DNA of 64,000 nt from Bradyrhizobium quebecense (GTDB lineage Bacteria; Pseudomonadota; Alphaproteobacteria; Rhizobiales; Xanthobacteraceae), in assembly GCF_013373795.3 (NCBI RefSeq), contig NZ_CP088022.1, positions 2,852,001 to 2,916,000 of the forward strand, in the 5' to 3' direction. Positions 30,650 to 40,553 of the stretch are shown piece after piece. Below the pieces are notes generated by a model. The model did no database searches. It was not told where the DNA came from and saw nothing but the letters and a program-made list of their open reading frames with translations. Every line of letters starts with the position of its first letter. Position 1 is the stretch's first letter. The translations under genes and the position numbers were made by a program.

Positions 30650-31576
30650 CTACGATCCGCCGAGCCGCTTCCGTTTCGCGTTCAGCGCGGAGGCGACGCG
30701 ACTGACCGGCGGGCGGCCGAGCAAGGCGGCGACCTCGTTGGTCGTGGCCAGCAGCCTGTCCATGTCGATACCGGTTTTCACGCCCATGCCCTCGAGCATG
30801 TAGACGACATCCTCGGTCGCGACGTTGCCGGTGGCGCCGGGCGCATAAGGGCAGCCGCCGAGGCCGCCGGCGGCGGCATCGATGACGCGCACGCCCTCCT
30901 CCATGCCGGCATAGAGATTGGCGAGCGCCTGGCCATAGGTGTCGTGGAAGTGCATCGCGAGGTTGCCGACCGGAAGCTCGGCGCCAACCGCACGCAGCAT
31001 CTCCTTCGCCTTGAGCGGCGTGCCGACGCCAATGGTGTCGCCGAGCGAGATCTCGTAGCAGCCGAGATCCCATAGCGTCATTGCGAGGTCGGCGACCGCC
31101 TTCGGCCTGATCTCGCCGTCGAACGGACAACCCAGCACGCAGGAGATATAACCGCGCACCTTGACGCCGTCGGCCTTGGCACGCGCCAGCACCGGCTTGA
31201 AGCGCTCGATCGACTCCGCGATCGAACAATTGATGTTGGCACGCGAAAATCCTTCGGAGGCCGCCGCAAACACCGAGACGACCTGGGCGCCTGCCGCGCG
31301 CGCGGCGTCATAGCCCTTCTCGTTCGGCACCAGCACGTGGAATTCGGCGCCCTTGACCTTGTCCTTGATTTGGCTGACGCCGCGCAGCACCTGGTCGGAG
31401 CTTGCCATCTGCGGGATCGCCTTCGGCGACACGAAGGCGCCGACCTCGACGGTCTTAAGCCCCGCCGCCACTAGCGCCTCGACGAAGGCGACGCGCGCCT
31501 CGACGCTGACCGGCGTCTTCTCGTTCTGCAGGCCGTCGCGCGGCCCCATCTCGACGATGTGGATCTGATCACTCAT
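30650..31576 (-). CDS. hmgL: Hydroxymethylglutaryl-CoA lyase
   Basis: A 308-aa TIM-barrel enzyme of the HMGL-like family: VEMGPRDGLQNE at the N-terminus, the CVLGCPFDG motif, the metal-binding MHFHDTYG, and the GGLGGCPYAPGATGN active-site loop. It cleaves HMG-CoA to acetyl-CoA and acetoacetate, the last step of leucine breakdown. The start at 31576 overlaps the mccA stop by 4 bp, showing translational coupling in the ivd-mccB-mccA-hmgL operon. Confidence 0.95.
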   Translation of the reverse strand: MSDQIHIVEMGPRDGLQNEKTPVSVEARVAFVEALVAAGLKTVEVGAFVSPKAIPQMASSDQVLRGVSQIKDKVKGAEFHVLVPNEKGYDAARAAGAQVVSVFAAASEGFSRANINCSIAESIERFKPVLARAKADGVKVRGYISCVLGCPFDGEIRPKAVADLAMTLWDLGCYEISLGDTIGVGTPLKAKEMLRAVGAELPVGNLAMHFHDTYGQALANLYAGMEEGVRVIDAAAGGLGGCPYAPGATGNVATEDVVYMLEGMGVKTGIDMDRLLATTNEVAALLGRPPVSRVASALNAKRKRLGGS

Positions 31577-33582
31577 GACGCGGCCGCGGGCTCGACTTCG
31601 GCAAGCTCGACGCCCTCGCCGACGATGTCGCCGACCTTGCATTTGAGCTTCTTCAGCACGCCGGCATAGGGCGCGCGCAGGGTCTGCTCCATCTTCATCA
31701 CTTCGAGCGTGAGGATCGGCGCGCCCTTCTCCAGCGTCGCGCCCTCCTCGGCCAGCAGCGCGACCACGGTGCCCGGCAAGGGCGCCACGATCTTGTCCTC
31801 GCCGACCTGCTCCTCGCTCTCGCCGCCGAACGGATCGACCCAGTGCAGGTCGAAACGGCCGTTGCGGGTGCGCAAGTACAGCTCGTGGCCCTCGATGACC
31901 GAAGCGACGCGCGACTTGAGGCCGTCGAGCGTCAGGTCGAAGCCATCATCGCCGGGTGAGGAGATGGCAAAGGCAAGCTCGCGCCCGCCGACGGAGAGCG
32001 TCGACGGTCCATTGCCATAGTGCAACGTGATGGTGTGCGGCGCCTCATGGCCCTGCCGGAACGAGAACACCCGCTGACGGCGGCCGACCGGCATCCAGCC
32101 GAACGCCTGCCAGGGCGAGTTCGCCTCGCGCCGCGCCGCCTTCTGCTCGTCGTTGACGATCGCGGCCACCGCCGCGCAGAGCTCGAACTCACCGGCGGCA
32201 CCGGTGCCTGATGTCAGGTTCTTCAGCTCGCGCTCGATGAAGCCGGTATCGATCGCGTTGGCGCGCGTCTCCGGATGCGTCACCAGCGCCGACAGGAACG
32301 GGATGTTGGTGACGATGCCGCGGACATCGGTCTCTTGCAGCCCGCGATTGAGCTTCTCGATCGCACCTTCGCGCGTCGGCGCCCAGGCGATCACCTTGGC
32401 GAGCATCGCGTCGTAATACGGCGAGACGTTGTCGCCGCTGCGATAGCCGGCATCGATGCGCAGGCCGTCGCCTTCCGGCGGCGTCCGCCAGGTCTTGATG
32501 CGGCCGACCGAGGGCATGAAGTTCTTCTGCGGATTTTCCGCGTAGACGCGCGCCTCGATCGCGTGTCCGTTCAGCCTGATCTCGTCCTGCTTCAGCGGCA
32601 GCGCCTCGCCGAACGCGACGCGCAGCTGCCAGTCGACGAGATCGACGCCGGTGATCAGCTCGGTGACGGGATGCTCGACCTGCAAGCGGGTGTTCATCTC
32701 GATGAAGAACACATCCTTGCCGTCGGAGACGAACTCGATCGTGCCGGCACCGACATAATTGACCGCGCCGGCCGCCTTGCGGGCGGCCTCGCAGACCGTC
32801 TCGCGCTGCGCGGCGTTGAGCGTCGGCGACGGCGCCTCCTCGATCACCTTCTGGTGCCGGCGTTGCAGCGTGCATTCGCGCTCCCACAACGAGAGCAGAT
32901 TGCCGTGGCTGTCGCCGATGATCTGCACCTCGATATGACGCGGGTTCTGCACGTACTTCTCGATCAGCATGCGGTCGTCACCGAACGCCGCCTTGGCCTC
33001 GCGCTTGGCGCTGGTGATCGCGGCCGACAGCTCGCCCGCCGAATTGACCACGCGCATGCCGCGACCGCCGCCGCCGGCCGACGCCTTGACCAGCACCGGG
33101 AAGCCGATCCGGTTGGCGGCCTCCGCCAGGATCGCCTCGTCCTGCACCTCGCCGTGATAGCCGGGCACCAGCGGCACGCCGGCCTTCTCCATCAACGCCT
33201 TCGAGCCGGATTTCGAGCCCATCGCGGTCATCATCGCGGCGGTCGGGCCGACGAACACCAAACCGGCATCGAGACAGGCCTGCGCGAACTCGGCATTTTC
33301 GGACAGGAAGCCGTAGCCGGGATGCACGGCCTCGGCGCCGGTCTGTCTTGCGGCTGCGATGACCCGTTCGATGTTGAGATAGCTGTCGCGCGCCCGCGCG
33401 GGCCCGAGCACCACGGCCTCGTCGGCGAGTGCGACGTGCATCGCGTCGCGGTCGGCCTCGGAATAGACCGCGACGGTGCGCAGCCCCATGGCGCGCGCCG
33501 AGCGGATGACGCGGCAGGCGATCTCGCCGCGGTTGGCGATCAGAAGCGTGCGGAAACGCCGGTAGAGTTTTGAGCGGTCCAT
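31573..33582 (-). CDS. mccA: Methylcrotonyl-CoA carboxylase, biotin-carboxylase/BCCP subunit
   Basis: A 669-aa fused alpha subunit: biotin carboxylase domain (LLIANRGEIACRVIRSARAM, GGGGRGMRVV, EMNTRLQVEHPVTE), a linker domain, and a C-terminal biotinyl domain with the attachment motif EVMKMEQ (Val in place of the common Ala before MKM). It carboxylates biotin with bicarbonate and ATP for 3-methylcrotonyl-CoA carboxylase. Start at MDRSKLYRRFRTLL, 14 bp after mccB. Assignment to methylcrotonyl rather than propionyl or geranyl-CoA rests on the operon partners ivd and hmgL. Confidence 0.93.
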   Translation of the reverse strand: MDRSKLYRRFRTLLIANRGEIACRVIRSARAMGLRTVAVYSEADRDAMHVALADEAVVLGPARARDSYLNIERVIAAARQTGAEAVHPGYGFLSENAEFAQACLDAGLVFVGPTAAMMTAMGSKSGSKALMEKAGVPLVPGYHGEVQDEAILAEAANRIGFPVLVKASAGGGGRGMRVVNSAGELSAAITSAKREAKAAFGDDRMLIEKYVQNPRHIEVQIIGDSHGNLLSLWERECTLQRRHQKVIEEAPSPTLNAAQRETVCEAARKAAGAVNYVGAGTIEFVSDGKDVFFIEMNTRLQVEHPVTELITGVDLVDWQLRVAFGEALPLKQDEIRLNGHAIEARVYAENPQKNFMPSVGRIKTWRTPPEGDGLRIDAGYRSGDNVSPYYDAMLAKVIAWAPTREGAIEKLNRGLQETDVRGIVTNIPFLSALVTHPETRANAIDTGFIERELKNLTSGTGAAGEFELCAAVAAIVNDEQKAARREANSPWQAFGWMPVGRRQRVFSFRQGHEAPHTITLHYGNGPSTLSVGGRELAFAISSPGDDGFDLTLDGLKSRVASVIEGHELYLRTRNGRFDLHWVDPFGGESEEQVGEDKIVAPLPGTVVALLAEEGATLEKGAPILTLEVMKMEQTLRAPYAGVLKKLKCKVGDIVGEGVELAEVEPAAAS

Positions 33583-33596
33583 GATCAGATCCTGGG

Positions 33597-35201
33597 TCAC
33601 ATCCTGAACAGGCCGAACTTCGTCGGCTCGATCGGCGCATTGGCGGCGGCCGACAGGCCGAGCCCGAGCACCAGGCGGGTGTCGGCGGGATCGATCACGC
33701 CGTCGTCCCAGAGCCGCGCGGTCGCGTAGTAGGGATTGCCCTGCTTCTCGTATTGCGCGCGGATCGGCTCGCGAAATTTGTCTTCCTCTTCCGCCGACCA
33801 GCTCTCGCCCTTGGCCTCGATGCCGTCGCGGCGCACCTGGCTCAGCACCATCGAGGCCTGCTCGCCGCCCATCACGGAGATGCGGGCGTTCGGCCACAGC
33901 CAGAGGAAGCGCGGGCTGTAGGCGCGGCCGCACATGCCGTAATTGCCGGCGCCGTAGGAGCCGCCGATCACGACGGTGAATTTCGGCACGCCGGCGGTCG
34001 CAACCGCGGTCACCAACTTGGCGCCGTCGCGCGCGATGCCGCCCGCCTCGTACTTCTTGCCGACCATGAAGCCGGTGATGTTCTGCAGGAACACCAGGGG
34101 AATGCCGCGCTGGCAGCACAGCTCGATGAAATGCGCGCCCTTCAGCGAGCTCTCGCTGAACAGGATGCCGTTGTTGGCGATGATTCCGACCGGATAGCCC
34201 CAGATATGGGCGAAGCCGGAGATCAGCGTGGTGCCGTAGAGCTTCTTGAATTCGTCGAATTCGGAGCCGTCGACGATCCGCGCGATGATGTCATGCACGT
34301 CGAACGGCTTGCGGCCGTCGGCGGAGACCACGCCGTAGATCTCCTCGGCGGGAAACAGCGGCTCCTGCGGCGCCTTCATGTTGAGCGGCGCCTTCGCCGG
34401 CTGCTTCAGCGTGCCGACGATGCGCCGCGCGATCCCGATCGCATGGGCGTCGTTCTGCGCGTAATGATCGGTCACACCCGACTGCCGGGAGTGGACGTCA
34501 GCACCGCCGAGCTCTTCGGCAGTGACAACCTCGCCGGTCGCGGCCTTCACCAGCGGCGGGCCGCCGAGGAAGATCGTGCCTTGATTGCGCACGATGATGC
34601 TCTCGTCCGACATCGCCGGCACATAGGCGCCGCCGGCGGTGCAGGAGCCCATCACGATCGCGATCTGCGGGATGCCCTGCGACGACATCTGGGCCTGGTT
34701 GTAGAAGATGCGGCCGAAATGCCGCTCGTCGGGAAAGATCTCGTCCTGCAGCGGCAGGAAGGCGCCGCCGGAATCCACCATGTAGACGCAGGGCAGATTG
34801 TTCTGCCGCGCGATGTCCTGGGCGCGCAGATGCTTCTTCACCGTCAGCGGGTAGTAGGTGCCGCCCTTGATGGTGGCATCATTGGCGACGATGATGCATT
34901 CGCGCCCGGAGATGCGTCCGACGCCGGTGATGACGCTGGCCGAATGGACATCGCCGCCGTACAGCCCGTTGGCGGCGAGCGGCGACAGTTCGAGGAATGC
35001 GGTGCCGGGATCGACCAGCAGATCGACGCGATCGCGTGCCAGCATCTTGCCGCGCGAGGTGTGCCGCTTGCGCGAGGTCTCGCCCCCACCGCCCGCGACC
35101 TGCTTGAGCTTGTCCCGGAGTTCCGCGACCAGGCTGCGCATCACATCAGCGTTGCGGGCGAATTCAGAGGATGTGGGATCGATCGTCGAATGAAGCGGCA
35201 T
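33597..35201 (-). CDS. mccB: Methylcrotonyl-CoA carboxylase, carboxyltransferase subunit
   Basis: A 534-aa carboxyltransferase (ACCT-type) with [33 protein letters not shown] and [11 protein letters not shown], and the C-terminal [20 protein letters not shown]. It transfers the carboxyl group from biotin to 3-methylcrotonyl-CoA. The start is the ATG at 35201 ([13 protein letters not shown]). It sits between ivd and mccA on the same strand. Confidence 0.95.
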   Translation of the reverse strand: MPLHSTIDPTSSEFARNADVMRSLVAELRDKLKQVAGGGGETSRKRHTSRGKMLARDRVDLLVDPGTAFLELSPLAANGLYGGDVHSASVITGVGRISGRECIIVANDATIKGGTYYPLTVKKHLRAQDIARQNNLPCVYMVDSGGAFLPLQDEIFPDERHFGRIFYNQAQMSSQGIPQIAIVMGSCTAGGAYVPAMSDESIIVRNQGTIFLGGPPLVKAATGEVVTAEELGGADVHSRQSGVTDHYAQNDAHAIGIARRIVGTLKQPAKAPLNMKAPQEPLFPAEEIYGVVSADGRKPFDVHDIIARIVDGSEFDEFKKLYGTTLISGFAHIWGYPVGIIANNGILFSESSLKGAHFIELCCQRGIPLVFLQNITGFMVGKKYEAGGIARDGAKLVTAVATAGVPKFTVVIGGSYGAGNYGMCGRAYSPRFLWLWPNARISVMGGEQASMVLSQVRRDGIEAKGESWSAEEEDKFREPIRAQYEKQGNPYYATARLWDDGVIDPADTRLVLGLGLSAAANAPIEPTKFGLFRM

Positions 35202-35287
35202 CGCTGTTGCACGTTTCGTTGGAGTGGCCGACAGGATTTTTTGGAAACCGAGCCGCCGCGCCGGAGGCACGACGGCCGGTGCGCAGC

Positions 35288-36460
35288 TCAGGCCGTCTTC
35301 GCGAACAGCTCGCGGCCGATCAGCATGCGGCGGATCTCGCTGGTGCCGGCGCCGATCTCGTAGAGCTTCGCATCGCGCAGCAGCCGACCGGTCGGATAGT
35401 CGTTGATGTAACCGTTGCCGCCCAAGAGTTGGATCGCGTCCAGCGCGCATTGGGTGGCCTTCTCGGCGGCATAGAGGATGGCGCCGGCGGCGTCCTCGCG
35501 CGTGGTCTCGCCGCGGTCGCAGGCCTTCGCCACCGCGTAAACATAGGCGCGCGAGGCATTCATCGTGGTGTACATGTCGGCGATCTTGCCCTGCACCAGC
35601 TGGAACGAGCCGATCGGCTCGCCGAACTGCTTGCGCCCGTGGACGTAGGGCAGCACGACGTCCATGCAGGCCTGCATGATGCCGATCGGTCCCGCCGCCA
35701 GCACCGCGCGCTCATAGTCGAGACCGGACATCAAGACGTTGACGCCGCGGCCGACCTCGGAGAGCACGTTCTCCTCCGGCACCTCGCAATCCTCGAACAC
35801 CAACTCGCAGGTGTCGGAGCCGCGCATGCCGAGCTTGTCGAGCTTCTGCGCGGTGGAAAATCCCTTCATGCCCTTTTCGATGATGAAGGCGGTGATGCCG
35901 CGCGGGCCGGCATTGGCATCAGTCCTGGCATAGACCACCAGCGTCTCGGCGTGGGGACCGTTGGTGATCCACATCTTGTTGCCGTTGAGCACGAAGCGGT
36001 CGCCCTTCTTCTCGGCGCGGGTCTTCATCGAGACCACGTCGGAACCGGCGGAGGGCTCCGACATCGCCAGCGATCCGACATGCTCGCCGGAGATCAGCTT
36101 GGGCAGATATTTGCGCTTCTGCGCCTCGTTGCCGTTGCGGCGGATCTGGTTGACGCAGAGGTTGGAATGCGCCCCGTAAGCCAGCCCGATCGAAGCCGAC
36201 GCGCGCGAGATCTCCTCGACCGCGATGCAGTGCTCGAGATAGCCGAGGCCCGATCCGCCGTACTCCTCCTCGACCGTGATGCCGTGCAGGCCGAGCGCGC
36301 CGATTTTCGGCCAGAGGTCGCGCGGAAAGGTGTTGGAGCGATCGATCTCGGCGGCGCGCGGCGCGATCTCGTTGGTCGAGAAATCATGCACCGTCTCGCG
36401 GATCGCATCCGCGGTCTCGCCAAGGTCGAAATTGAAGATTGCCGCCCGGTTCGAGGCCAT
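35288..36460 (-). CDS. ivd: Isovaleryl-CoA dehydrogenase
   Basis: A 390-aa acyl-CoA dehydrogenase with [53 protein letters not shown] and the catalytic-base region [11 protein letters not shown] (Glu), the position used in isovaleryl-CoA dehydrogenases. It oxidises isovaleryl-CoA to 3-methylcrotonyl-CoA, passing electrons to ETF. The start at 36460 has a strong GGGAGGGG site. It is the first gene of the leucine/isovalerate operon and divergent from the TetR gene. Confidence 0.93.
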   Translation of the reverse strand: MASNRAAIFNFDLGETADAIRETVHDFSTNEIAPRAAEIDRSNTFPRDLWPKIGALGLHGITVEEEYGGSGLGYLEHCIAVEEISRASASIGLAYGAHSNLCVNQIRRNGNEAQKRKYLPKLISGEHVGSLAMSEPSAGSDVVSMKTRAEKKGDRFVLNGNKMWITNGPHAETLVVYARTDANAGPRGITAFIIEKGMKGFSTAQKLDKLGMRGSDTCELVFEDCEVPEENVLSEVGRGVNVLMSGLDYERAVLAAGPIGIMQACMDVVLPYVHGRKQFGEPIGSFQLVQGKIADMYTTMNASRAYVYAVAKACDRGETTREDAAGAILYAAEKATQCALDAIQLLGGNGYINDYPTGRLLRDAKLYEIGAGTSEIRRMLIGRELFAKTA

Positions 36461-36484
36461 GACCCCTCCCATGAGATTGCAATT

Positions 36485-36598
36485 AAACGATCATACGTTT
36501 TTTTCTTGGCTTCGCAAGCGACTGTGCTATGGTTTGCATGTGAAATCCGCAGTTCGTTGAATTTACTGGGATTTCATGCGATATACATACGGTCGTTT
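36485..36598. promoter_or_regulatory. Candidate TetR operator sites between ivd and the tetR gene
   Basis: In the AT-rich divergent gap there are two related sequences: an imperfect palindrome AAACGATCATACGTTT (36485-36500) near ivd, and CATACGGTCGTTT (36586-36598) near the regulator. The reverse complement of the second, AAACGACCGTATG, matches the left of the first. A shared half-site flanking both promoters fits autoregulation and control of ivd by the adjacent TetR protein. This is sequence-based inference. Confidence 0.4.
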
Positions 36599-36646
36599 GC
36601 TTGTTTCCGGTACTCCCTGACAAGCCAACATCCCTCCGAGGCCCCG

Positions 36647-37300
36647 ATGGCACGCACGATCGGCTCACATGGCCCCACGACGCTGGAGGCGATCCGCAAG
36701 GCCGGCGTGCGCCTGATCTTCGAGCGCGGCTACGAGGCAATGAGCCTGCGCCAGCTCGCCGCCGAGGTCGGGATCCAGGCCGGCTCACTCTACAACCATA
36801 TCTCAACCAAGCAGGACCTGCTGTTCGATCTGGTGCAGGAGCATATCAACGATTTGCTGCGCGAGCTCGATCTCGCGCTGGAGGGCAAAGCCGATCCGGT
36901 CGAGCAGCTGCGCGCCTTCGTCGCCTTCCACGTCAGCTATCACATGACCCGCAAGCGCGAGGTCTTCATCGCCAATTCCGAGCTGCGCAGCCTCGATGCC
37001 AAGAACTACGACGTCGTGGTGGCGTTGCGCGGTGCCTATGAGCAGCGGCTGGCGCAGATTCTCACCGAGGGGGTCTCGGACGGCGTGTTCGAAGTTGGCG
37101 ATATCCAGGTCGCGACCTTCGCCATCATCGCGCTGCTGACGGGTCTTTGCACCTGGTACCGCCCCGGCGGCCGGCTGACCCGCGATGCCATCATCGCGGC
37201 GCATGAGAAGCTGGTGCTGTCGGGCGTCGCACCGCAGGCCGCGCTCGGTCGGGTCGGCAGCGGCAGCAAGAGCCCGCGGACTGCGGTAGCGGGCTCGTGA
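36647..37300 (+). CDS. TetR-family transcriptional regulator
   Basis: A 217-aa regulator with an N-terminal helix-turn-helix (AIRKAGVRLIFERGYEAMSL, RQLAAEVGIQAGSLYNHI, STKQDLL) and a helical ligand-binding C-terminus. It is divergent from ivd-mccB-mccA-hmgL and so is the likely regulator of that operon, probably responding to an acyl-CoA (inference). Its TGA overlaps the GTG start of the following Lrp-type gene. Confidence 0.88.
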   Translation: MARTIGSHGPTTLEAIRKAGVRLIFERGYEAMSLRQLAAEVGIQAGSLYNHISTKQDLLFDLVQEHINDLLRELDLALEGKADPVEQLRAFVAFHVSYHMTRKREVFIANSELRSLDAKNYDVVVALRGAYEQRLAQILTEGVSDGVFEVGDIQVATFAIIALLTGLCTWYRPGGRLTRDAIIAAHEKLVLSGVAPQAALGRVGSGSKSPRTAVAGS

Positions 37301-37800
37301 CTGTGACAGAGCGCCCACAGCTCGATGACATCGATTTGCGGATCCTGTCCGAATTGCAGCGGGACGGCCGGATCAGGATCAACGAGCTCGCCGAACGCGT
37401 CGGCATCACCGCCCCGCCCTGCCTGCGCCGGGTCCGCGCCTTGCGCAGCCGCGGTGTGGTGCAGGCGATCCGCGCCACGCTGGACGAACGGCTATTGGGC
37501 TATGAGGTGACGACCTTCGTCCTGATCCAGCTCGACAGCCAGAACCTGGTTGCGATCGAGGCGTTCGAGGCGGCGGTCGCGGCCGTGCCGCGCTTCCTGC
37601 AATGCTGGCGGATCTCGGGCGATGCGGATTTCATGCTGAGATGCGTCGCGCCCAGCGTCGACGATATGCGTCAGCAGCTGCTGCAGTTCGCGGGTCTGCC
37701 CAACGTGCGCAAAATTCGAAGTTTTCCGGTGCTCGGCGTCTCCAAGGATGCGCCGCTGCCAATCCCGGGTGCCCTCGCCGCGCCAAGCCCCGCGGGCTGA
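37297..37800 (+). CDS. Lrp/AsnC-family transcriptional regulator
   Basis: A 167-aa regulator with an N-terminal winged helix (LDDIDLRILSELQRDGRIRI, NELAERVGI, CLRRVRALRSRGV) and a C-terminal RAM/AsnC-type ligand domain (FVLIQLDSQNL, DADFMLRCVA). It starts with GTG inside the stop codon of the TetR gene (GTGA), so translation is coupled. Beside a leucine catabolic operon it may sense leucine or a related amino acid, which is inference. Confidence 0.9.
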   Translation: MTVTERPQLDDIDLRILSELQRDGRIRINELAERVGITAPPCLRRVRALRSRGVVQAIRATLDERLLGYEVTTFVLIQLDSQNLVAIEAFEAAVAAVPRFLQCWRISGDADFMLRCVAPSVDDMRQQLLQFAGLPNVRKIRSFPVLGVSKDAPLPIPGALAAPSPAG

Positions 37801-37824
37801 CCCGGAGCCCCTTCCGCCAGACTC

Positions 37825-37913
37825 GTCATGCCCGGCCTCGTGCCAGGCATCCACGTCGTTTCTTCATTCAGGCAGCAAAGACGTTTATGGCCGGGACAAG
37901 CCCGGCCATGACG
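37825..37913. repeat. Interspersed palindromic repeat (GTCATG...CATGAC)
   Basis: An element with outer arms GTCATGCCCGGCC and GGCCGGGACAAGCCCGGCCATGAC, the right part being a hairpin itself. It lies between convergent genes (the Lrp regulator and the NDUFS4-like gene) and is of the type scattered through Bradyrhizobium intergenic regions. It may act as terminator for both. Confidence 0.7.
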
Positions 37914-37942
37914 GAATTGAACTCGTTTTGAAGCGGTATGGC

Positions 37943-38248
37943 CTAGTGCGTCCACGGCTCCCAGCGGCGGAACGCGAAATTGTCGGCATAGGCGATCTGG
38001 CGGTGAGCGGAATCCTTCGGCTCGATCACCTGGTAGGCAATGCCCTTGCGCTCGCAATAGGCGACCGCCTCCTCCTTGGTCTCGAACTGCAGCGTGAGCT
38101 GCTGCTTCATATCGGTGGACGAGGTCCAGCCCATCAAGGGCTCCACGGTGCGCGGCTGCTCCGGCTCGTAGTCGAGTTGCCACTCTTTGGTCTTGGCACG
38201 TCCCGATTGCATCGCGTTTTTGGCGGGCTTAAAAATGCGTGCGGTCAT
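37943..38248 (-). CDS. NDUFS4-like complex I accessory subunit
   Basis: A 101-aa protein matching the ETC complex I subunit (NDUFS4/AQDQ) family: MTARIFKPAKNAMQSGRAKT, the W-rich centre WQLDYEP and MGWTSSTD, the QFETKEEAVAYCERKGIAY segment and the ending NFAFRRWEPWTH. In alphaproteobacteria and mitochondria this subunit stabilises the NADH-dehydrogenase arm. It is encoded alone, away from nuo genes. The start at 38248 is the first ATG that fits the family. Confidence 0.93.
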   Translation of the reverse strand: MTARIFKPAKNAMQSGRAKTKEWQLDYEPEQPRTVEPLMGWTSSTDMKQQLTLQFETKEEAVAYCERKGIAYQVIEPKDSAHRQIAYADNFAFRRWEPWTH

Positions 38249-38489
38249 GGATGGTCGGCCCCGTGGGATGTGCGATATGGAAGCGATTTGAAGGAAACCG
38301 CCGGGATAGTATAGAGACACCTTTCAACGATCTGATCGGTGATTCCTCGATCTCGGAGGGAGCCTTCGCCGGACCGGTATAGTCATTCTACCGCGCTGTG
38401 ACAATCTGGCCTCGGGGGCTTCGGTTTGGAGCCCCTTGGGCCCGCGGCGCGGCCTTCTCGACAGCATCATCTCGAGGAAGCGGCGCCCC

Positions 38490-39653
38490 ATGGAAATCCA
38501 CGCTCACCTGCCCGACAAAGGACGTGACCTCCGGCTCGACCTGTTCCGCGGGATCGCGAACTGGGCGATCTACCTCGATCACATCCCCGACAATATCGTG
38601 AACTGGATCACGACCCGGAATTACGGCTTCAGCGATGCCGCGGACCTGTTCGTCTTCATCTCCGGCTACACCGCATCCTTCGTCTATGCCCGCATGATGC
38701 TCGAGCGCGGCTTCATCGTCGGCGCCACAAGGCTGACCAAGCGGGTCTGGCAGCTCTATGTCGCCCACATCATCCTTTTCGTGATCTACATCGCCTCGAT
38801 CAGCTATCTGGCGCTGCGCTTCGGCGATTCCGAGATCATCAACGAGTTCAATGTCGCGGGCCTCGTCGACAACGCCACCGAGACGCTGCGTCAGGGCCTG
38901 TTCCTGAAGTTCAAGCCGGTCAATCTCGACGTGCTGCCGCTCTACATCGTGCTGATGGGCCTGTTCCCGCCGGTGCTGTGGTTCATGCTGCGGCAGCCGA
39001 ACTGGACCATGCTGGCCTCGCTCGCGCTGTGGCTGGTGTCGCGGCACATGGGCTGGAACCTGCCCGCCTACCCGGCCGGGACCTGGTACTTCAATCCGTT
39101 CGCCTGGCAGGTGCTGTTCGTGTTCGGCTCGTGGTGCGCGATGGGCGGCGCACGCGCGAACATGCACATCATCAATTCGCGCTACACGCTGTGGTTCTGC
39201 ATCGCCTATATGATCTTCGCCCTGATCATGACGATGGCCGGCCGCTTCCCGGACTTCGGCGCGATGTTCCCGGAATGGCTCTATTCCACGTTCAACCCGA
39301 ACGACAAGACCAACCTAGCGCCCTATCGCTTCCTGCACTTCGTGGTGATCACGGTGCTGGTGATCCGCTTCGTCCCGAAGGATTGGTCGGCGCTGGAGTG
39401 GAAGGTGTTCGATCCCCTGATCGTCTGCGGCCAGCAGTCGCTCGCGGTGTTCTGCGTCGGCGTGTTCCTGTCCTTTGTCGGACATTTCGAACTCTCGATG
39501 AGTTCGGGCTCGCTGTTCGCGCAGATCTTCGTCAGCATCTCCGGCATCGCGATCATGACGATCGTGGCCTATTACATCTCGTGGTCGAAGCGGCAGGACA
39601 AGCCGATCAAGCCGCCAGCGCAGAAGCCTGCGGCACCGGCAAAGGCTGGGTAA
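38490..39653 (+). CDS. opgC: OpgC-family membrane protein (glucan succinyltransferase type)
   Basis: A 387-aa protein with about ten predicted membrane helices; the N-terminus GRDLRLDLFRGIANWAIYLD and the FVFISGYTASFVYARMM segment match OpgC. OpgC proteins add succinyl groups to periplasmic glucans and are acyltransferase-3 relatives; in Bradyrhizobium the target may be cyclic beta-glucan (inference). The start has a GAGGAAG site upstream. The C-terminal tail is Lys/Pro/Ala rich. Confidence 0.88.
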   Translation: MEIHAHLPDKGRDLRLDLFRGIANWAIYLDHIPDNIVNWITTRNYGFSDAADLFVFISGYTASFVYARMMLERGFIVGATRLTKRVWQLYVAHIILFVIYIASISYLALRFGDSEIINEFNVAGLVDNATETLRQGLFLKFKPVNLDVLPLYIVLMGLFPPVLWFMLRQPNWTMLASLALWLVSRHMGWNLPAYPAGTWYFNPFAWQVLFVFGSWCAMGGARANMHIINSRYTLWFCIAYMIFALIMTMAGRFPDFGAMFPEWLYSTFNPNDKTNLAPYRFLHFVVITVLVIRFVPKDWSALEWKVFDPLIVCGQQSLAVFCVGVFLSFVGHFELSMSSGSLFAQIFVSISGIAIMTIVAYYISWSKRQDKPIKPPAQKPAAPAKAG

Positions 39654-39662
39654 CAGAGCGCG

Positions 39663-40553
39663 TCATTTGCCCGGCCGCCGCCCTTTGCCTCCCGGCTGAC
39701 CGCTTCGCCACCTGCCCTGTGAAGTGAACCCATCCCAGGTGGTGGTCCAGCGATACTCGGCCGCCGGCGCCTTCGCGATGCTATCGGAGCTGCGCGCTCC
39801 CTCCAGCGCAAACGTGGCGCCCTGCGGATCAAGGCAGCGGACGATCCAACTGCCGTTCGGCAGTTCCAGCGGCCCCTCGTAGACCCGTCCGCCACCGGCC
39901 CTGACTCGCACGATGGCTGCGTCGACGTCGTCGACGTTGAAATAGTAAAGCCAGAACGCGATCGGTTCGAGCGGACGCTTGTTGAAGATTCCACCGATGG
40001 TCTGCCCACCAGCAGAGAACACTTGATAGGACTCGGCGCCGGCGAAGTCGCTGTCGGCCTGTCGCCAGCCAAAAACCTCGCTGTAGAAACCAAAGGCCTT
40101 TCTCCAATCGGCAGCCAGCAGTTCATGCCAGCCGACCCGCCCAGGGGCATCGGGGCCTTCAACCGCGGGCCGAGCGATCCTTGATCCGCTAAGCAATCCG
40201 AACGTCGCCCGCTGCGGGTCGGCGACGATCGAGATGCGGCCGATATTGGTGCCGGTCGGCGGCACGTAGACGGAGCCACCACGTTCTAGCATTCGGTGAA
40301 CGGCAAGATCCATGTCGTCGACACCGACATAACCAATCCATCGCGGGGTTGCGCCCTGGCGTATACCCTCCTCCGGCAACTCCATCAGACCGCTTCGGGT
40401 AAGCTCGCCCGACATGAACAATTTGTAAGAAATCCCGGGTATGGACGCATCCTTCGTCACCCAGCCGAGAACGTTGCCGTAAAAGGCACTCGCTCCTCCC
40501 ACGTCCGTGGTCAGCAGCTCATACCAAGCGAAGCTCGCACCATCATCAGCCAT
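39663..40553 (-). CDS. Two-domain VOC (glyoxalase/bleomycin-resistance fold) protein
   Basis: A 296-aa protein with two VOC modules: residues 1-125 (FAWYELLTTDVGGASAFY) and 135-260 (VGWHELLAADWRKAFGFY), followed by a basic Gly-rich tail ending GGKGRRPGK. Both modules lack an obvious full set of metal ligands, so it may bind rather than transform its ligand. Start at 40553 supported by GAGGG. It is convergent with opgC. Substrate unknown. Confidence 0.8.
   Translation of the reverse strand: MADDGASFAWYELLTTDVGGASAFYGNVLGWVTKDASIPGISYKLFMSGELTRSGLMELPEEGIRQGATPRWIGYVGVDDMDLAVHRMLERGGSVYVPPTGTNIGRISIVADPQRATFGLLSGSRIARPAVEGPDAPGRVGWHELLAADWRKAFGFYSEVFGWRQADSDFAGAESYQVFSAGGQTIGGIFNKRPLEPIAFWLYYFNVDDVDAAIVRVRAGGGRVYEGPLELPNGSWIVRCLDPQGATFALEGARSSDSIAKAPAAEYRWTTTWDGFTSQGRWRSGQPGGKGRRPGK

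Noticed and set aside
10690..37913. The CCCGCGAAGGCGGG and GGCCGGG palindromes as CRISPR repeats
   Set aside because: They are single, dispersed, variable palindromes without regular spacers or adjacent cas genes; they match interspersed repeats of Bradyrhizobium type.
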